A stretch of DNA of 9,922 nt from Caulobacteraceae bacterium (lineage in GTDB: Bacteria; Pseudomonadota; Alphaproteobacteria; Caulobacterales; Caulobacteraceae): the NCBI GenBank assembly GCA_025351125.1, contig JANXWN010000039.1, positions 1 to 9,922 on the forward strand, given 5' to 3'. Each line of letters starts with the position of its first letter. The first letter of the stretch is position 1. The notes beneath the pieces were generated by a model, which did no database searches, was not told the DNA's origin, and worked only from the letters and a program-made list of their open reading frames with translations. Position numbers and translations under genes: made by a program. This document shows positions 1 through 7,104 of the stretch, piece by piece.

Positions 1-1935
1 GGGTTCTACGAGAACGCCTTTCGCATGATGCGCGAGTGCTACGCCGAATTGGCGTCGAGGGGCGGAAACGACGTCTTCGGCGATTGGCGCGAGGCTTGGG
101 ACGCGGAAAACGACATCGCGCTGTTTTCCGCCACCGAAAAAGGCGGCTGGCAAAAGTGGATGACCCACATGCCTCCTCGCCCTGGCTTGCCGGGTGATCC
201 CCTTGCGCCCGGCGAGGTCTTTTCGCTCAATTATTATCTGGCCGGCGCCTTCGACCTGTTTCGCACGCTGGTGCTGGACACCACGGTCGATGATCGCGGT
301 CTGCGGTGGCCGGGCCCCGAGGATGGCGATGTGAATCCGAGCGTCGCCCTCACTTATCTGGCCAAGCTCGGCGGCTTCGCGACCGCGGCGGCCTTGGCCG
401 AGGGACTGGGCGTGGCCGCGGTCGTTCTGCGCGCCGCGCGGGGAGCCTTGATCGGCGGGACGTTGGACGCCGTCGAATCGCTTTGCAGACGGCTTCGAAA
501 ATGGTTGGAAGACGGCTGGCTCTCCGACGATCCTCATCGCTTTCTCTGGGAGGTGGCCGACATAACTCTCGCGAGCGTCGTGGGCATGATCCGACACGGA
601 CTGTACCTCGATCCGCGCGGATTGGACGCCATCGAAGACTACGAGGTCCGCGATTGGCTGATGATGAACGGCGCGTCCGCACGATCGGTGCAGTCTCCGT
701 TCCTGCGCGGCCTCTACGATCTGTCGATGGGCTATGAGGACGGCAGTTCCGACCAACCGCAATTGTCGGCGGGACAGGGCTTGCGCGGCACACTGCGCAC
801 CTTTTTCGGCTATCGCGGCGCCTTCATGTGGCGCATGCGGGCCGGGATGGGCGACGTGGTATTCGCGCCGCTCTACGAGGCCTTGCGCCGTCGCGGCGTA
901 AAATTCGAATTTTTTCATCGGCTGACGAACATCGCCTTGGCGCCTGGCCAACCGATCAAACCGGGCGACCAAACTCATGTGAGCGCCCTGAGCTTCGATG
1001 TGCAGGCAACGACGCTGTCGGGCGAAGACTATCGTCCATTGATCGAGGTGGCGGGTCGGCCATGCTGGCCGGCACAGCCTAATTTTGATCAGCTTAAGGG
1101 CGGCGCGTCTCTCTTACGCGCAACGGTGGATTTCGAGTCGCACTGGGACCGCCGTCGCGCCGGACAGAAAATCCTCGACGTGGGCGCGGACTTCGACTTG
1201 GTTGTGCTGGGCGTCGGCCTTGGCGCCGTGCCGCATGTCTGCCCCGAACTTCTGGCGCGCGACGAGCGCTGGCGCAGGATGACGCAGGAAGTCAAGACCG
1301 TCGCGTCGCAAGCCTTTCAGGTCTGGATGAACGAAGACTTGCCCAGCCTTGGATGGCGCGGGCCGGCCTATATCACCGGCGCCTTCGCCAAGCCGTTCGA
1401 CACCTGGTGCGACATGGCGCATGTCGTCCCGGAGGAAGCATGGCCCCAGCGTCCCAAAACGAGCGTGTATTTTTGCGCCGTCCTTCCCGACCCTCCGAAT
1501 AGAATGGACGAGACGGACCCGACCTATCCCGCGAGCCGGGCGGAGGAGGTGCGACGCAACGCGGAAGCCTTTTTACAGGGACCAATTCGAGAAATCTGGC
1601 CCGGCGCGTTCAATGCCGACGGGTCGTTTCGTTGGGAGATTTTGGTCGATCCGAGGGGTGAAGACGCCGTAGGATCCGCCCGCTTCGGCGGGCAGTATTG
1701 GCGCGCAAACGTTAATCCGTCGGATCGCTACGTTTTGCATACGCCGGGCAGTTTCCGCTATCGTATCTCGCCGTTGGACATGACCTATGACAATCTGACG
1801 ATCGCGGGAGACTGGACCGACAGCGGATTCCACTCCGGATGCGTCGAAGGGGCGGTCATGTCGGGCCTCCTAGCCGCCCATGCGTTGAGCGGATCGCCCA
1901 GGTTTGAGGATATCATCGCCTATGACCACCCCTGA
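1..1935 (+). CDS. FAD-dependent oxidoreductase, desaturase/flavin amine oxidase superfamily (5' partial)
   Basis: The reading frame is open from base 1, so the gene starts left of the window and the Met at 25 is internal. The visible 644 codons begin GFYENAFRMMRECY, which resembles the segment just after the N-terminal FAD-binding Rossmann motif in zeta-carotene-desaturase-like and hydroxysqualene-dehydroxylase-like proteins. The GxGxxG dinucleotide motif itself is therefore off the edge, probably some tens of residues upstream. Near the C-terminus, about codons 597-630, DNLTIAGDWTDSGFHSGCVE followed by GAVMSGLLAA is the typical FAD-closing motif of flavin amine oxidases and phytoene-desaturase relatives. 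No strong transmembrane helix is seen, although residues about 115-150 are Ala/Gly/Leu rich. It is the first visible gene of the operon and its stop overlaps the next start by 14 nt. With a prenyl synthase two genes downstream, oxidation or desaturation of an isoprenoid is the likely role (inference). The exact substrate is unknown. Confidence 0.85.
   Translation, partial: GFYENAFRMMRECYAELASRGGNDVFGDWREAWDAENDIALFSATEKGGWQKWMTHMPPRPGLPGDPLAPGEVFSLNYYLAGAFDLFRTLVLDTTVDDRGLRWPGPEDGDVNPSVALTYLAKLGGFATAAALAEGLGVAAVVLRAARGALIGGTLDAVESLCRRLRKWLEDGWLSDDPHRFLWEVADITLASVVGMIRHGLYLDPRGLDAIEDYEVRDWLMMNGASARSVQSPFLRGLYDLSMGYEDGSSDQPQLSAGQGLRGTLRTFFGYRGAFMWRMRAGMGDVVFAPLYEALRRRGVKFEFFHRLTNIALAPGQPIKPGDQTHVSALSFDVQATTLSGEDYRPLIEVAGRPCWPAQPNFDQLKGGASLLRATVDFESHWDRRRAGQKILDVGADFDLVVLGVGLGAVPHVCPELLARDERWRRMTQEVKTVASQAFQVWMNEDLPSLGWRGPAYITGAFAKPFDTWCDMAHVVPEEAWPQRPKTSVYFCAVLPDPPNRMDETDPTYPASRAEEVRRNAEAFLQGPIREIWPGAFNADGSFRWEILVDPRGEDAVGSARFGGQYWRANVNPSDRYVLHTPGSFRYRISPLDMTYDNLTIAGDWTDSGFHSGCVEGAVMSGLLAAHALSGSPRFEDIIAYDHP
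1906..1910 (+). promoter_or_regulatory. Ribosome binding site deciding the start of the phasin-like gene
   Basis: GAGGA at 1906-1910 lies 11 nt before ATG 1922, inside the last codons of the upstream oxidoreductase. It favours ATG 1922 over the in-frame TTG at 1904, which would place this motif inside the coding region. Confidence 0.5.
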
Positions 1936-2668
1936 GTCTTCGCCCGACAAAGTCGCCCGCGTGCGTCGTCCGGATGTGGTCCGCCACGGCCCCGATCGCT
2001 CCGGCGGGGCGGCCAAGCCTGTTCCGCGACCGCCGGCCCCAAGCGTTGGCGAACCGATTAACGAAGCTGTCGCGAGCGCCGTGCGCATGGGCTATGACGT
2101 GGTGGCCGAAAATATCAAACAAGGCCGGCTCGCCGCCGCGCGCTTTCGCCAAGGCGAATATAGCATTCGCGACGTTCCCGGCGACGTCGAATCCCTGGCC
2201 AAGCGCATGATCGATCTCGCGCGAGAACTTTCGACGACGACATTCGATGTCGTCGAGCGGCTATTGCGCGATCCGGGGCCCGGTGATCCGACTGCGAAGG
2301 CGTCGCCGTTTTATCCGACGCCCGATCCGAACGCGCGGAAATCACCGCCGCCGACGCCGGACAGCCCGCTGATGACGGTAAAATGTCAGTTCGTGGGAAC
2401 ACCTCGCGCGGTTCTGCGATCAGCCATGTTCGCCCGCCCGCGTCTACCGATCTTCGCCGATGCGCACATCGCGTCCGAACCCTTGAAGTCCACCATCGGC
2501 GCCCGCGCGATTACCGACGTGACGTTTTCGACCGATCCGCAGACAGGCGTCTTGGTCGTATCGGTCGGCCTTTCACCCGATCAGGCCGCCGGCGTCTACG
2601 CGGGTCTCGTGACCGTGGCCCACCAAGACTGGCCGATGGGCGTGCTGGCGATAGAAGTTTTGGCGTGA
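1922..2668 (+). CDS. Phasin-like helical protein with a C-terminal beta-rich domain
   Basis: A protein of 248 residues from ATG 1922; an in-frame TTG at 1904 is less likely because GAGGA at 1906-1910 fits the ATG. Three parts are visible. There is a basic, Pro-rich N-terminal tail (about 1-40). Next comes an amphipathic helical stretch (about 42-110) with AVRMGYDVVAENIKQGRLAA and later VESLAKRMIDLARELSTTTF, which resembles phasin-type coats of polyhydroxyalkanoate or lipid inclusions. A Pro/Ser linker with a PTPDPN-type composition (about 115-148) leads to a beta-rich C-terminal domain ending in LSPDQAAGVYAGLVTVAH. That last pattern resembles small Ig-like modules in which a GxYxGxV strand closes the fold. 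No signal peptide or membrane helix is seen. It overlaps the oxidoreductase by 14 nt and the prenyl synthase by 4 nt. Inference: a scaffold or surface protein for a hydrophobic product or enzyme complex. The phasin similarity rests on pattern reading, so the family name is tentative. Confidence 0.6.
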   Translation: MTTPESSPDKVARVRRPDVVRHGPDRSGGAAKPVPRPPAPSVGEPINEAVASAVRMGYDVVAENIKQGRLAAARFRQGEYSIRDVPGDVESLAKRMIDLARELSTTTFDVVERLLRDPGPGDPTAKASPFYPTPDPNARKSPPPTPDSPLMTVKCQFVGTPRAVLRSAMFARPRLPIFADAHIASEPLKSTIGARAITDVTFSTDPQTGVLVVSVGLSPDQAAGVYAGLVTVAHQDWPMGVLAIEVLA

Positions 2669-3726
2669 CGGGCGCCTGGCCCGAACTGGAGGGATTGGCG
2701 CCGGCGAGCGCGATCGAAATGTCCGGCGTTTTAAGCGCCTATGGCGCGGCCACGCGCGGGGCGGTGCAAAACTATTTGGTCACCGATACGCCGGCGCCTT
2801 TTCTGGACGACCTCCTAAACGACTATCCGGCGCGCGGGGGAAAGATGATGCGTCCCTCTATCTGCATCGCCAACGCCCGCGTGTTCGGCGGCAGGGTCGA
2901 GGACGCGATCCAATGCGCCGCGGCGGTCGAATTGCTTCACAACGGCCTTCTGATCCACGACGATATCCAAGACGCCAGTGAGCTGCGGCGGGGCCGGCCG
3001 ACCTTGCACGCCCTGCACGGAGTGCCCCTCGCCCTGAACGCGGGCGACGCGATGATTTTCACGGCCCTGATCCCCTTGATCGATAGTCTTCGCTCGCTTG
3101 GGCCTCACGTCGCCGCGCGGGTTCTCGACGTTTCGATGGTCATGGCGCGGCAAACCGCCGAGGGCCAAGCGCTCGAACTGGGGTGGCGCGACCTCAACCA
3201 GACCGACCTGGGCGACGCCGATTATTTCCGCATGGTTTTGAAAAAAACAGCCTGGATGGGTTTAATTTGGCCCGCGCAGCTCGGGCTTCTGATCGGGTCG
3301 CGGGGCAACGCCGATCCCCAGAGCGTTGTACGGTTCGGTTTTTTTGTCGGCACGGCGTTTCAGATCGAGGACGATCTTCGCAATCTCTCGGACGATCCGG
3401 GGTACGGCAAGGAAATCAACGGCGATCTCTATGAGGCTAAGCGAACCCTCATGTTGCTCCACGTACGGCGGGCCTGCAATGCGCGCGAGCGGACGCGCCT
3501 CGACATTTTTTTGGCGCTCGAGCGGGATCAGCGATCAGACGACGAGGTTCTTTGGCTGGCCGGCTTGATGAAGCGCTACGGCTCGCTCGCGCACGCGCGC
3601 GAGATCGCCGGCGCCATGGCGGGGGCCGCGGCGCACGAATTTTTGCTGACCTACGGGCGCCTGCCGCCTTCGGTCGACCGCAGTTTTGTGGCCGGACTCA
3701 TTCCTTGGATATTTGACCGGTCATGA
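2665..3726 (+). CDS. Trans-polyprenyl diphosphate synthase (geranylgeranyl-type)
   Basis: A protein of 353 residues in the trans-isoprenyl diphosphate synthase family, which condenses isopentenyl diphosphate with an allylic diphosphate. From GTG 2665 the first Asp-rich motif is DDIQD at residues 99-103, in LLIHDDIQDASELRRGRPT. The second is DDLRN at 236-240, in GTAFQIEDDLRN, followed by the substrate-binding KRT near 259 in LYEAKRTLMLLH. GGKMMRPS near 55 is the IPP-binding region. Positions -4 and -5 before the first motif are Leu and Gly, not aromatic, which argues for a product longer than farnesyl diphosphate. The DDxxN second motif is also found in some GGPP synthases. GTG 2665 is chosen because it makes a 4-nt GTGA overlap with the upstream stop and gives a full N-terminal helix; ATG 2719 is the alternative. 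The frame stays open upstream to 2383, but that part is a shadow of the phasin-like gene. Confidence 0.92.
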   Translation: MTGAWPELEGLAPASAIEMSGVLSAYGAATRGAVQNYLVTDTPAPFLDDLLNDYPARGGKMMRPSICIANARVFGGRVEDAIQCAAAVELLHNGLLIHDDIQDASELRRGRPTLHALHGVPLALNAGDAMIFTALIPLIDSLRSLGPHVAARVLDVSMVMARQTAEGQALELGWRDLNQTDLGDADYFRMVLKKTAWMGLIWPAQLGLLIGSRGNADPQSVVRFGFFVGTAFQIEDDLRNLSDDPGYGKEINGDLYEAKRTLMLLHVRRACNARERTRLDIFLALERDQRSDDEVLWLAGLMKRYGSLAHAREIAGAMAGAAAHEFLLTYGRLPPSVDRSFVAGLIPWIFDRS

Positions 3727-4802
3727 CGGGACGCGCGCTCCTCTACGGCGCCACGGGCTATACGGGACGCATGATCGCCCGCTATCTGGCGGACCGCAGG
3801 TTGGACATGGTGCTGGCCGGTCGAAATCCCGACGGCGTGCGGGCCGTGGCCGAACCCTTGGGCTACCCGTGGCGCAGCTTCGGTCTTCAGTCGCCCGATG
3901 ACATCGACGCGGGATTGCGCGGCGTCGATGTGGTCCTGCATGCGGCCGGGCCCTTCCTGCGGACCGCCTCGCCAATGATCGCCGCCTGTCTAAGGACGGG
4001 CACGCACTATCTGGATCTGTCGGGCGAGTGGCCCGTGTTCGCCGCGGCGATGGACCTGCGCGAAACGGCGCTCGCCGCCGACGTCATGTTGATGCCCGGA
4101 GTGGGGCTCACCGTCGCTGTCACCGATTGCTTGCTGGCGCTGGCCGCCCGCTGCCGCCCCGACGCCGTCAAATTGCGATTGGGCGTGTCATTGCCGCGCC
4201 GGATCTCGCGCGGGACCCTCACGACAGCCACCCAGTTTTTTTCGCCCAGCGCGCTTATTAGGCGCCGCGGTCGGCTCGAAGCCGTACCGGGCGGCGTGCT
4301 GACGCACGCCTTCGATTTCGGTCACGGCCTTCGCGAAGCGACCGCCGCGAGCTGGGCGGACGTCGTTACGGGCGGATATACGACCGGCATCGAAGATATC
4401 GAAGTCTATTCGGAGCTGCCGTGGCCGCAACGGCTCTCCTACCGGGCGACGAGTATGGCCATGACGTTCACCGGCCGGCGGCCCTGGCAGGCGGCGGGCG
4501 CCGCGTTGGCGTCGGTATGGCCGACGGGCGTGATTTCGGAAGACTCAGATCGCGCAGGCTTTGTGATGGTGGTGGAAGCGATCGATCCGTGGCGGCGCGT
4601 GACCCGCCTTCGCATGCGAACCCTGGACGGTTATTGGGCTAGCGTATTGACGGCCGCCGCCGCCGTGGAGAAAGTTCTAACCGGAACTTGGTCGGCCGGT
4701 TTTCAGACCCCCGCGCGCGTGTTCGGCGCGAACTTCGTTTTCGACCTGGGCTGCGCCGTCCTGGAGGATTCGTCGCACAGGCTTGTGGGAGATGCCGCAT
4801 GA
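3723..4802 (+). CDS. Saccharopine-dehydrogenase-like NAD(P)-dependent oxidoreductase
   Basis: A protein of 359 residues starting with ATG 3723, which overlaps the prenyl synthase stop as ATGA. The N-terminus carries a dinucleotide-binding Rossmann fold with GATGYTG at residues 9-15 (G9-x-x-G12-x-x-G15), then VLAGRNPDGV after the second strand and VDVVLHAAGPF near 73-83. This layout matches the short saccharopine-dehydrogenase-like family that includes trans-acting enoyl reductases of mycobacterial lipid synthesis. These proteins generally reduce C=C or C=N bonds and are not saccharopine enzymes. The C-terminal half, about 140-345, is an alpha/beta domain I cannot assign to a substrate. Its stop overlaps the next gene as ATGA. 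Inference: it reduces a double bond or carbonyl of the isoprenoid or acyl intermediate made by its neighbours. Confidence 0.8.
   Translation: MTGRALLYGATGYTGRMIARYLADRRLDMVLAGRNPDGVRAVAEPLGYPWRSFGLQSPDDIDAGLRGVDVVLHAAGPFLRTASPMIAACLRTGTHYLDLSGEWPVFAAAMDLRETALAADVMLMPGVGLTVAVTDCLLALAARCRPDAVKLRLGVSLPRRISRGTLTTATQFFSPSALIRRRGRLEAVPGGVLTHAFDFGHGLREATAASWADVVTGGYTTGIEDIEVYSELPWPQRLSYRATSMAMTFTGRRPWQAAGAALASVWPTGVISEDSDRAGFVMVVEAIDPWRRVTRLRMRTLDGYWASVLTAAAAVEKVLTGTWSAGFQTPARVFGANFVFDLGCAVLEDSSHRLVGDAA
4787..4791 (+). promoter_or_regulatory. Ribosome binding site for the first ADC-like gene
   Basis: GGGAG lies 7 nt before ATG 4799. It supports this ATG, with the ATGA overlap, over the longer open frame that runs back to 4688 inside the upstream gene. 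Confidence 0.45.
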
Positions 4803-5941
4803 TTCCCTACGTCCAATCCATCGCTTGCCAACAGGTGCCGCCGCCCTACCATTTTCCGAACGTCACCGTGAACGCGTTCATTTGGGAGGCCTCGATGACG
4901 CGGATCCAGGCCTATTGCGACGAATACTTCAATCTGGGCGATCCGATCGAACGGGGTTTTGTCTACAAGGCCGCCTCGATCTGGCCCTACGCCACGCTCT
5001 TGATCATCGACTACCCCGAGATGATCGCCACCGCGACGAACGTGGGCCCCGGGTGGGGAACTTCCTATGCCGACGGGGGATATGTGAAGCAAAAGGAAGT
5101 CTTCGTCGCCTTGCCGTTGATGCGTTACGGCACGCGCCCCGAAACGGCTTTTATCAAATCGGCGATCGAGTGGGCGCTCCCATTTATTATTGTCCAAAAC
5201 CCAATGTCGTCGGTCTGTGGTCGAGAGATGCTCGGCCTCGAAAAGCTTTTGGCCGAGATCACGCTCGGCGGCGGGGATTATCCGGATGCATTCAGCGCGA
5301 ATGTGAAGCTTCCCGGCTGGGCGTCTCTGCGGCCCGGCGAAGTGCAGCAAATCATGCCCTTCCTCGAGGTGGTTACCGGGCCCGCCACGCCGACGTTTCG
5401 TGGGTCTGCCATGCAGGACTCGCTCTGGACCTTGTTCAGCAGCAGCGTGGTCGGCCAGTCGATCGGCGCCCTCGGAGGGGTCAGCAATCTGATTGACGCG
5501 ATGTCGGCCGGATTGACCCCTACCGCGATGCAAACCGTCTCCCTTAAGCAAATCAGAGACGCGGCAGACCCGAAGCGGGCGCTTCACCAATCTCTCATCA
5601 GTTGCAGATCGAAATATTCCAATATGGAAAATTTCAAATTCTATAACGAGAACGATGTAAAAATAACGATTCATGATCGCGGCAGTTTCAGCGAAGTCTT
5701 CAGAGTCGCGCTAAATTTGCCGCAAATCGCTGATCCATTCAGTACGGAAGATCGCAAATTGTCGTTTACGCCGACCGCGGCTTTTCGTTTTAACGCCACG
5801 ATTGATTTTGATCAGATGCGCACGCTGCATACGTTTCCCGTGGATCAAGGTCCGGGCCGGCCTCCGTCACGGGGAAACGACGATATGCTGTCGCCGTGGC
5901 TGAGGCCTTTGCGCGGGTTCTTCGGGGGGGCGCGGGCATGA
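4799..5941 (+). CDS. Acetoacetate decarboxylase-fold protein 1 (putative Schiff-base lysine retained)
   Basis: A protein of 380 residues, longer than classical acetoacetate decarboxylase (about 245). Residues 140-153 read CGREMLGLEKLLAE, the counterpart of the ADC segment in which an Arg-Glu pair is followed by the catalytic lysine. The candidates here are R142, E143 and K149. Upstream, YATLLIIDYPEMIA and KEVFVALPLM fit the ADC beta-cone strands. It shares DEYFN (41-45), SLKQIRDA (248-255) and TLHTF (342-346) with the next gene, so the two are tandem duplicates. It has a 34-residue C-terminal tail, rich in Pro, Gly and Arg, that the paralogue lacks. Codons around 5600-5780 are noticeably AT-richer than the neighbours. 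Known family chemistry includes decarboxylation of beta-keto acids and, in ADC-like relatives, aldol/dehydration reactions through a lysine Schiff base. The reaction here is unknown. The assignment rests on motif reading. Confidence 0.65.
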   Translation: MIPYVQSIACQQVPPPYHFPNVTVNAFIWEASMTRIQAYCDEYFNLGDPIERGFVYKAASIWPYATLLIIDYPEMIATATNVGPGWGTSYADGGYVKQKEVFVALPLMRYGTRPETAFIKSAIEWALPFIIVQNPMSSVCGREMLGLEKLLAEITLGGGDYPDAFSANVKLPGWASLRPGEVQQIMPFLEVVTGPATPTFRGSAMQDSLWTLFSSSVVGQSIGALGGVSNLIDAMSAGLTPTAMQTVSLKQIRDAADPKRALHQSLISCRSKYSNMENFKFYNENDVKITIHDRGSFSEVFRVALNLPQIADPFSTEDRKLSFTPTAAFRFNATIDFDQMRTLHTFPVDQGPGRPPSRGNDDMLSPWLRPLRGFFGGARA

Positions 5942-6981
5942 CGCTTTTTCGGGAATCGTTCGCGACGCAACAGAGTTTGCCGCCTTGGGAGGCCCGGGGC
6001 GTTCAGAGTTGGTGCTTCCTGTTTCCGCTGAGCGCAACGGCGATCCAACGTTATCTCGACGAGTATTTCAATTTTGCGCACCCCGAACCCGCGCCATTTC
6101 GGTTCAGCGCTCTTGCGGAAGCGCAATTCGGCTGTCTGACCATCTCATATTATCCAGTGATCGCGAGCACGAACAAGGCCAACATGTTGCGGTACGGCCC
6201 TCAAACCACCAGCTGGGATCATCTCAGTTATAACGAGATGTATGTTGCAGCGCCCGTGCTCTGTAACAGAGTTACGCCAGACAATTTGCTTGTCGATCGC
6301 CAAATCGTCTGGATCCAACCGGTCGTGATGTGTGACAACAGCTCCGTCGTATTCGCCACCCGCGAGATCGTCGGTATCGACACCATGCATGCCACGATAA
6401 ATCTGCGGCCGGGCCGGGCGCCCGGCAGCCTGCACGTGGACACGCAGTTTTCCGGCTTCAAAACGTTCAGTCCGACGACCGCCGAAGGCCCGTTGCCATT
6501 CCTCCACCTGGAGACGGGGTCTCCGTTGCCGGGCGGGCTTCCGGAGGCCGCGACTCGAGAGGATAAAGCTTTTCTTGAAGGCCTGTTCGGCGTCATCGGC
6601 GGCGTCGATTTGGTGGGCGGCGTACGCCCGACCACGACGCGGCTGATCTCGTTGAAACAATTTCGCGATGCCTACGACTTGAGACTTGCGACTTATCAAG
6701 CGATCGTGGCGTCGACCGCGACCCATACGGACGTCTCCGACCTACGCTTTTTTGATCCAAAGGAGGTGGACCTGGATTTTATGTGGTCGGCGTCGGCGGA
6801 GCAAATTCTCAGCAGCTTCCTGCAGCTTGGCCGGCCAGGAGACGAAAAAGCCTCGGCTCCGCATGAAGGACCCGGTTGGGATCTGGTCGGGCGCCAAGTT
6901 AAAATTAAGGTCGCCTTCGCCTACACCAACAATGCCGTGTACGATCAAATCGAAACGCTTCACACCTTCGGCGCTGAATAA
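5938..6981 (+). CDS. Acetoacetate decarboxylase-fold protein 2, paralogue lacking the lysine
   Basis: A protein of 347 residues from ATG 5938 (ATGA overlap with the upstream stop), preceded by a G-rich run that may serve as a weak RBS. It aligns with the preceding protein in register: DEYFN at 41-45 in both, TREIVGIDTMHA with R142 and E143 in the same positions, SLKQFRDA at 238-245, and TLHTF at 340-344 three residues from its end. At position 149, where the first paralogue has Lys, this protein has Thr, and 150 is Met. The usual Schiff-base chemistry is therefore unlikely. It may be a non-catalytic partner forming a hetero-oligomer with protein 1, a binding protein, or an enzyme using different chemistry. 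It is the last gene of the operon and is followed by palindromic repeats. Confidence 0.65.
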   Translation: MTLFRESFATQQSLPPWEARGVQSWCFLFPLSATAIQRYLDEYFNFAHPEPAPFRFSALAEAQFGCLTISYYPVIASTNKANMLRYGPQTTSWDHLSYNEMYVAAPVLCNRVTPDNLLVDRQIVWIQPVVMCDNSSVVFATREIVGIDTMHATINLRPGRAPGSLHVDTQFSGFKTFSPTTAEGPLPFLHLETGSPLPGGLPEAATREDKAFLEGLFGVIGGVDLVGGVRPTTTRLISLKQFRDAYDLRLATYQAIVASTATHTDVSDLRFFDPKEVDLDFMWSASAEQILSSFLQLGRPGDEKASAPHEGPGWDLVGRQVKIKVAFAYTNNAVYDQIETLHTFGAE

Positions 6982-6990
6982 CGCTTCGCC

Positions 6991-7042
6991 TAGAGCCTGA
7001 TGCGTTTACACGGAACAGCTGTAAACGCTGAATCAGGCTCTA
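6991..7042. repeat. Imperfect palindrome 1 (REP-like), likely end of the operon
   Basis: The outer arms TAGAGCCTGAT (6991-7001) and ATCAGGCTCTA (7032-7042) pair perfectly over 11 bp. The inner arms GCGTTTACA (7002-7010) and TGTAAACGC (7020-7028) pair over 9 bp around a 9-nt loop, with a 3-nt TGA bulge on the right side at 7029-7031. It begins 9 nt after the stop of the second ADC-like gene. The long stem would work as a transcription barrier or mRNA end, although no T-run follows directly. The TAGAGC...GCTCTA ends are the style of dispersed repeats common in Rhizobiales chromosomes. Confidence 0.75.
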
Positions 7043-7054
7043 CACTTTTGGATT

Positions 7055-7104
7055 TAGAGCGCGATTCAGATTTTGGCGGTTCCGTCTAAAATCATCGTGC
7101 TCTA
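7055..7104. repeat. Imperfect palindrome 2 (REP-like), overlaps the stop codon of the minus-strand gene
   Basis: The outer arms TAGAGCGCGAT (7055-7065) and ATCGTGCTCTA (7094-7104) pair with one G-T position. The inner arms GATTTT (7069-7074) and AAAATC (7088-7093) pair around a 13-nt loop, with a 3-nt TCA bulge on the left at 7066-7068. The same end sequence and a 3-nt bulge on the opposite arm suggest a relative of palindrome 1 in inverted orientation. The final CTA (7102-7104) is the TAG stop of the TIR-protein gene read on the minus strand, so the element defines that gene's end. Read on the minus strand, the stem could also help end its transcript. Confidence 0.7.

Noticed and set aside
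2383..2664. N-terminal extension of the prenyl synthase to 2383
   Set aside because: The extension overlaps almost the whole C-terminal domain of the phasin-like gene, is Arg-rich and unlike the family; GTG 2665 gives the normal length.
4688..4798. N-terminal extension of the first ADC-like protein to 4688
   Set aside because: It lies inside the 3' end of the upstream gene and is Arg/Gly rich; ATG 4799 has an RBS and an ATGA overlap.
4703..5674. A 323-codon open frame on the minus strand opposite the first ADC-like gene
   Set aside because: Its composition has no recognisable motif, and the plus strand here carries clear family motifs and ATGA coupling. Long antisense frames are common in GC-rich DNA.
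6991..7104. CRISPR-like or phage attachment repeat
   Set aside because: There are only two non-identical palindromes with no spacers, no adjacent integrase and no tRNA; a REP-like element fits better.
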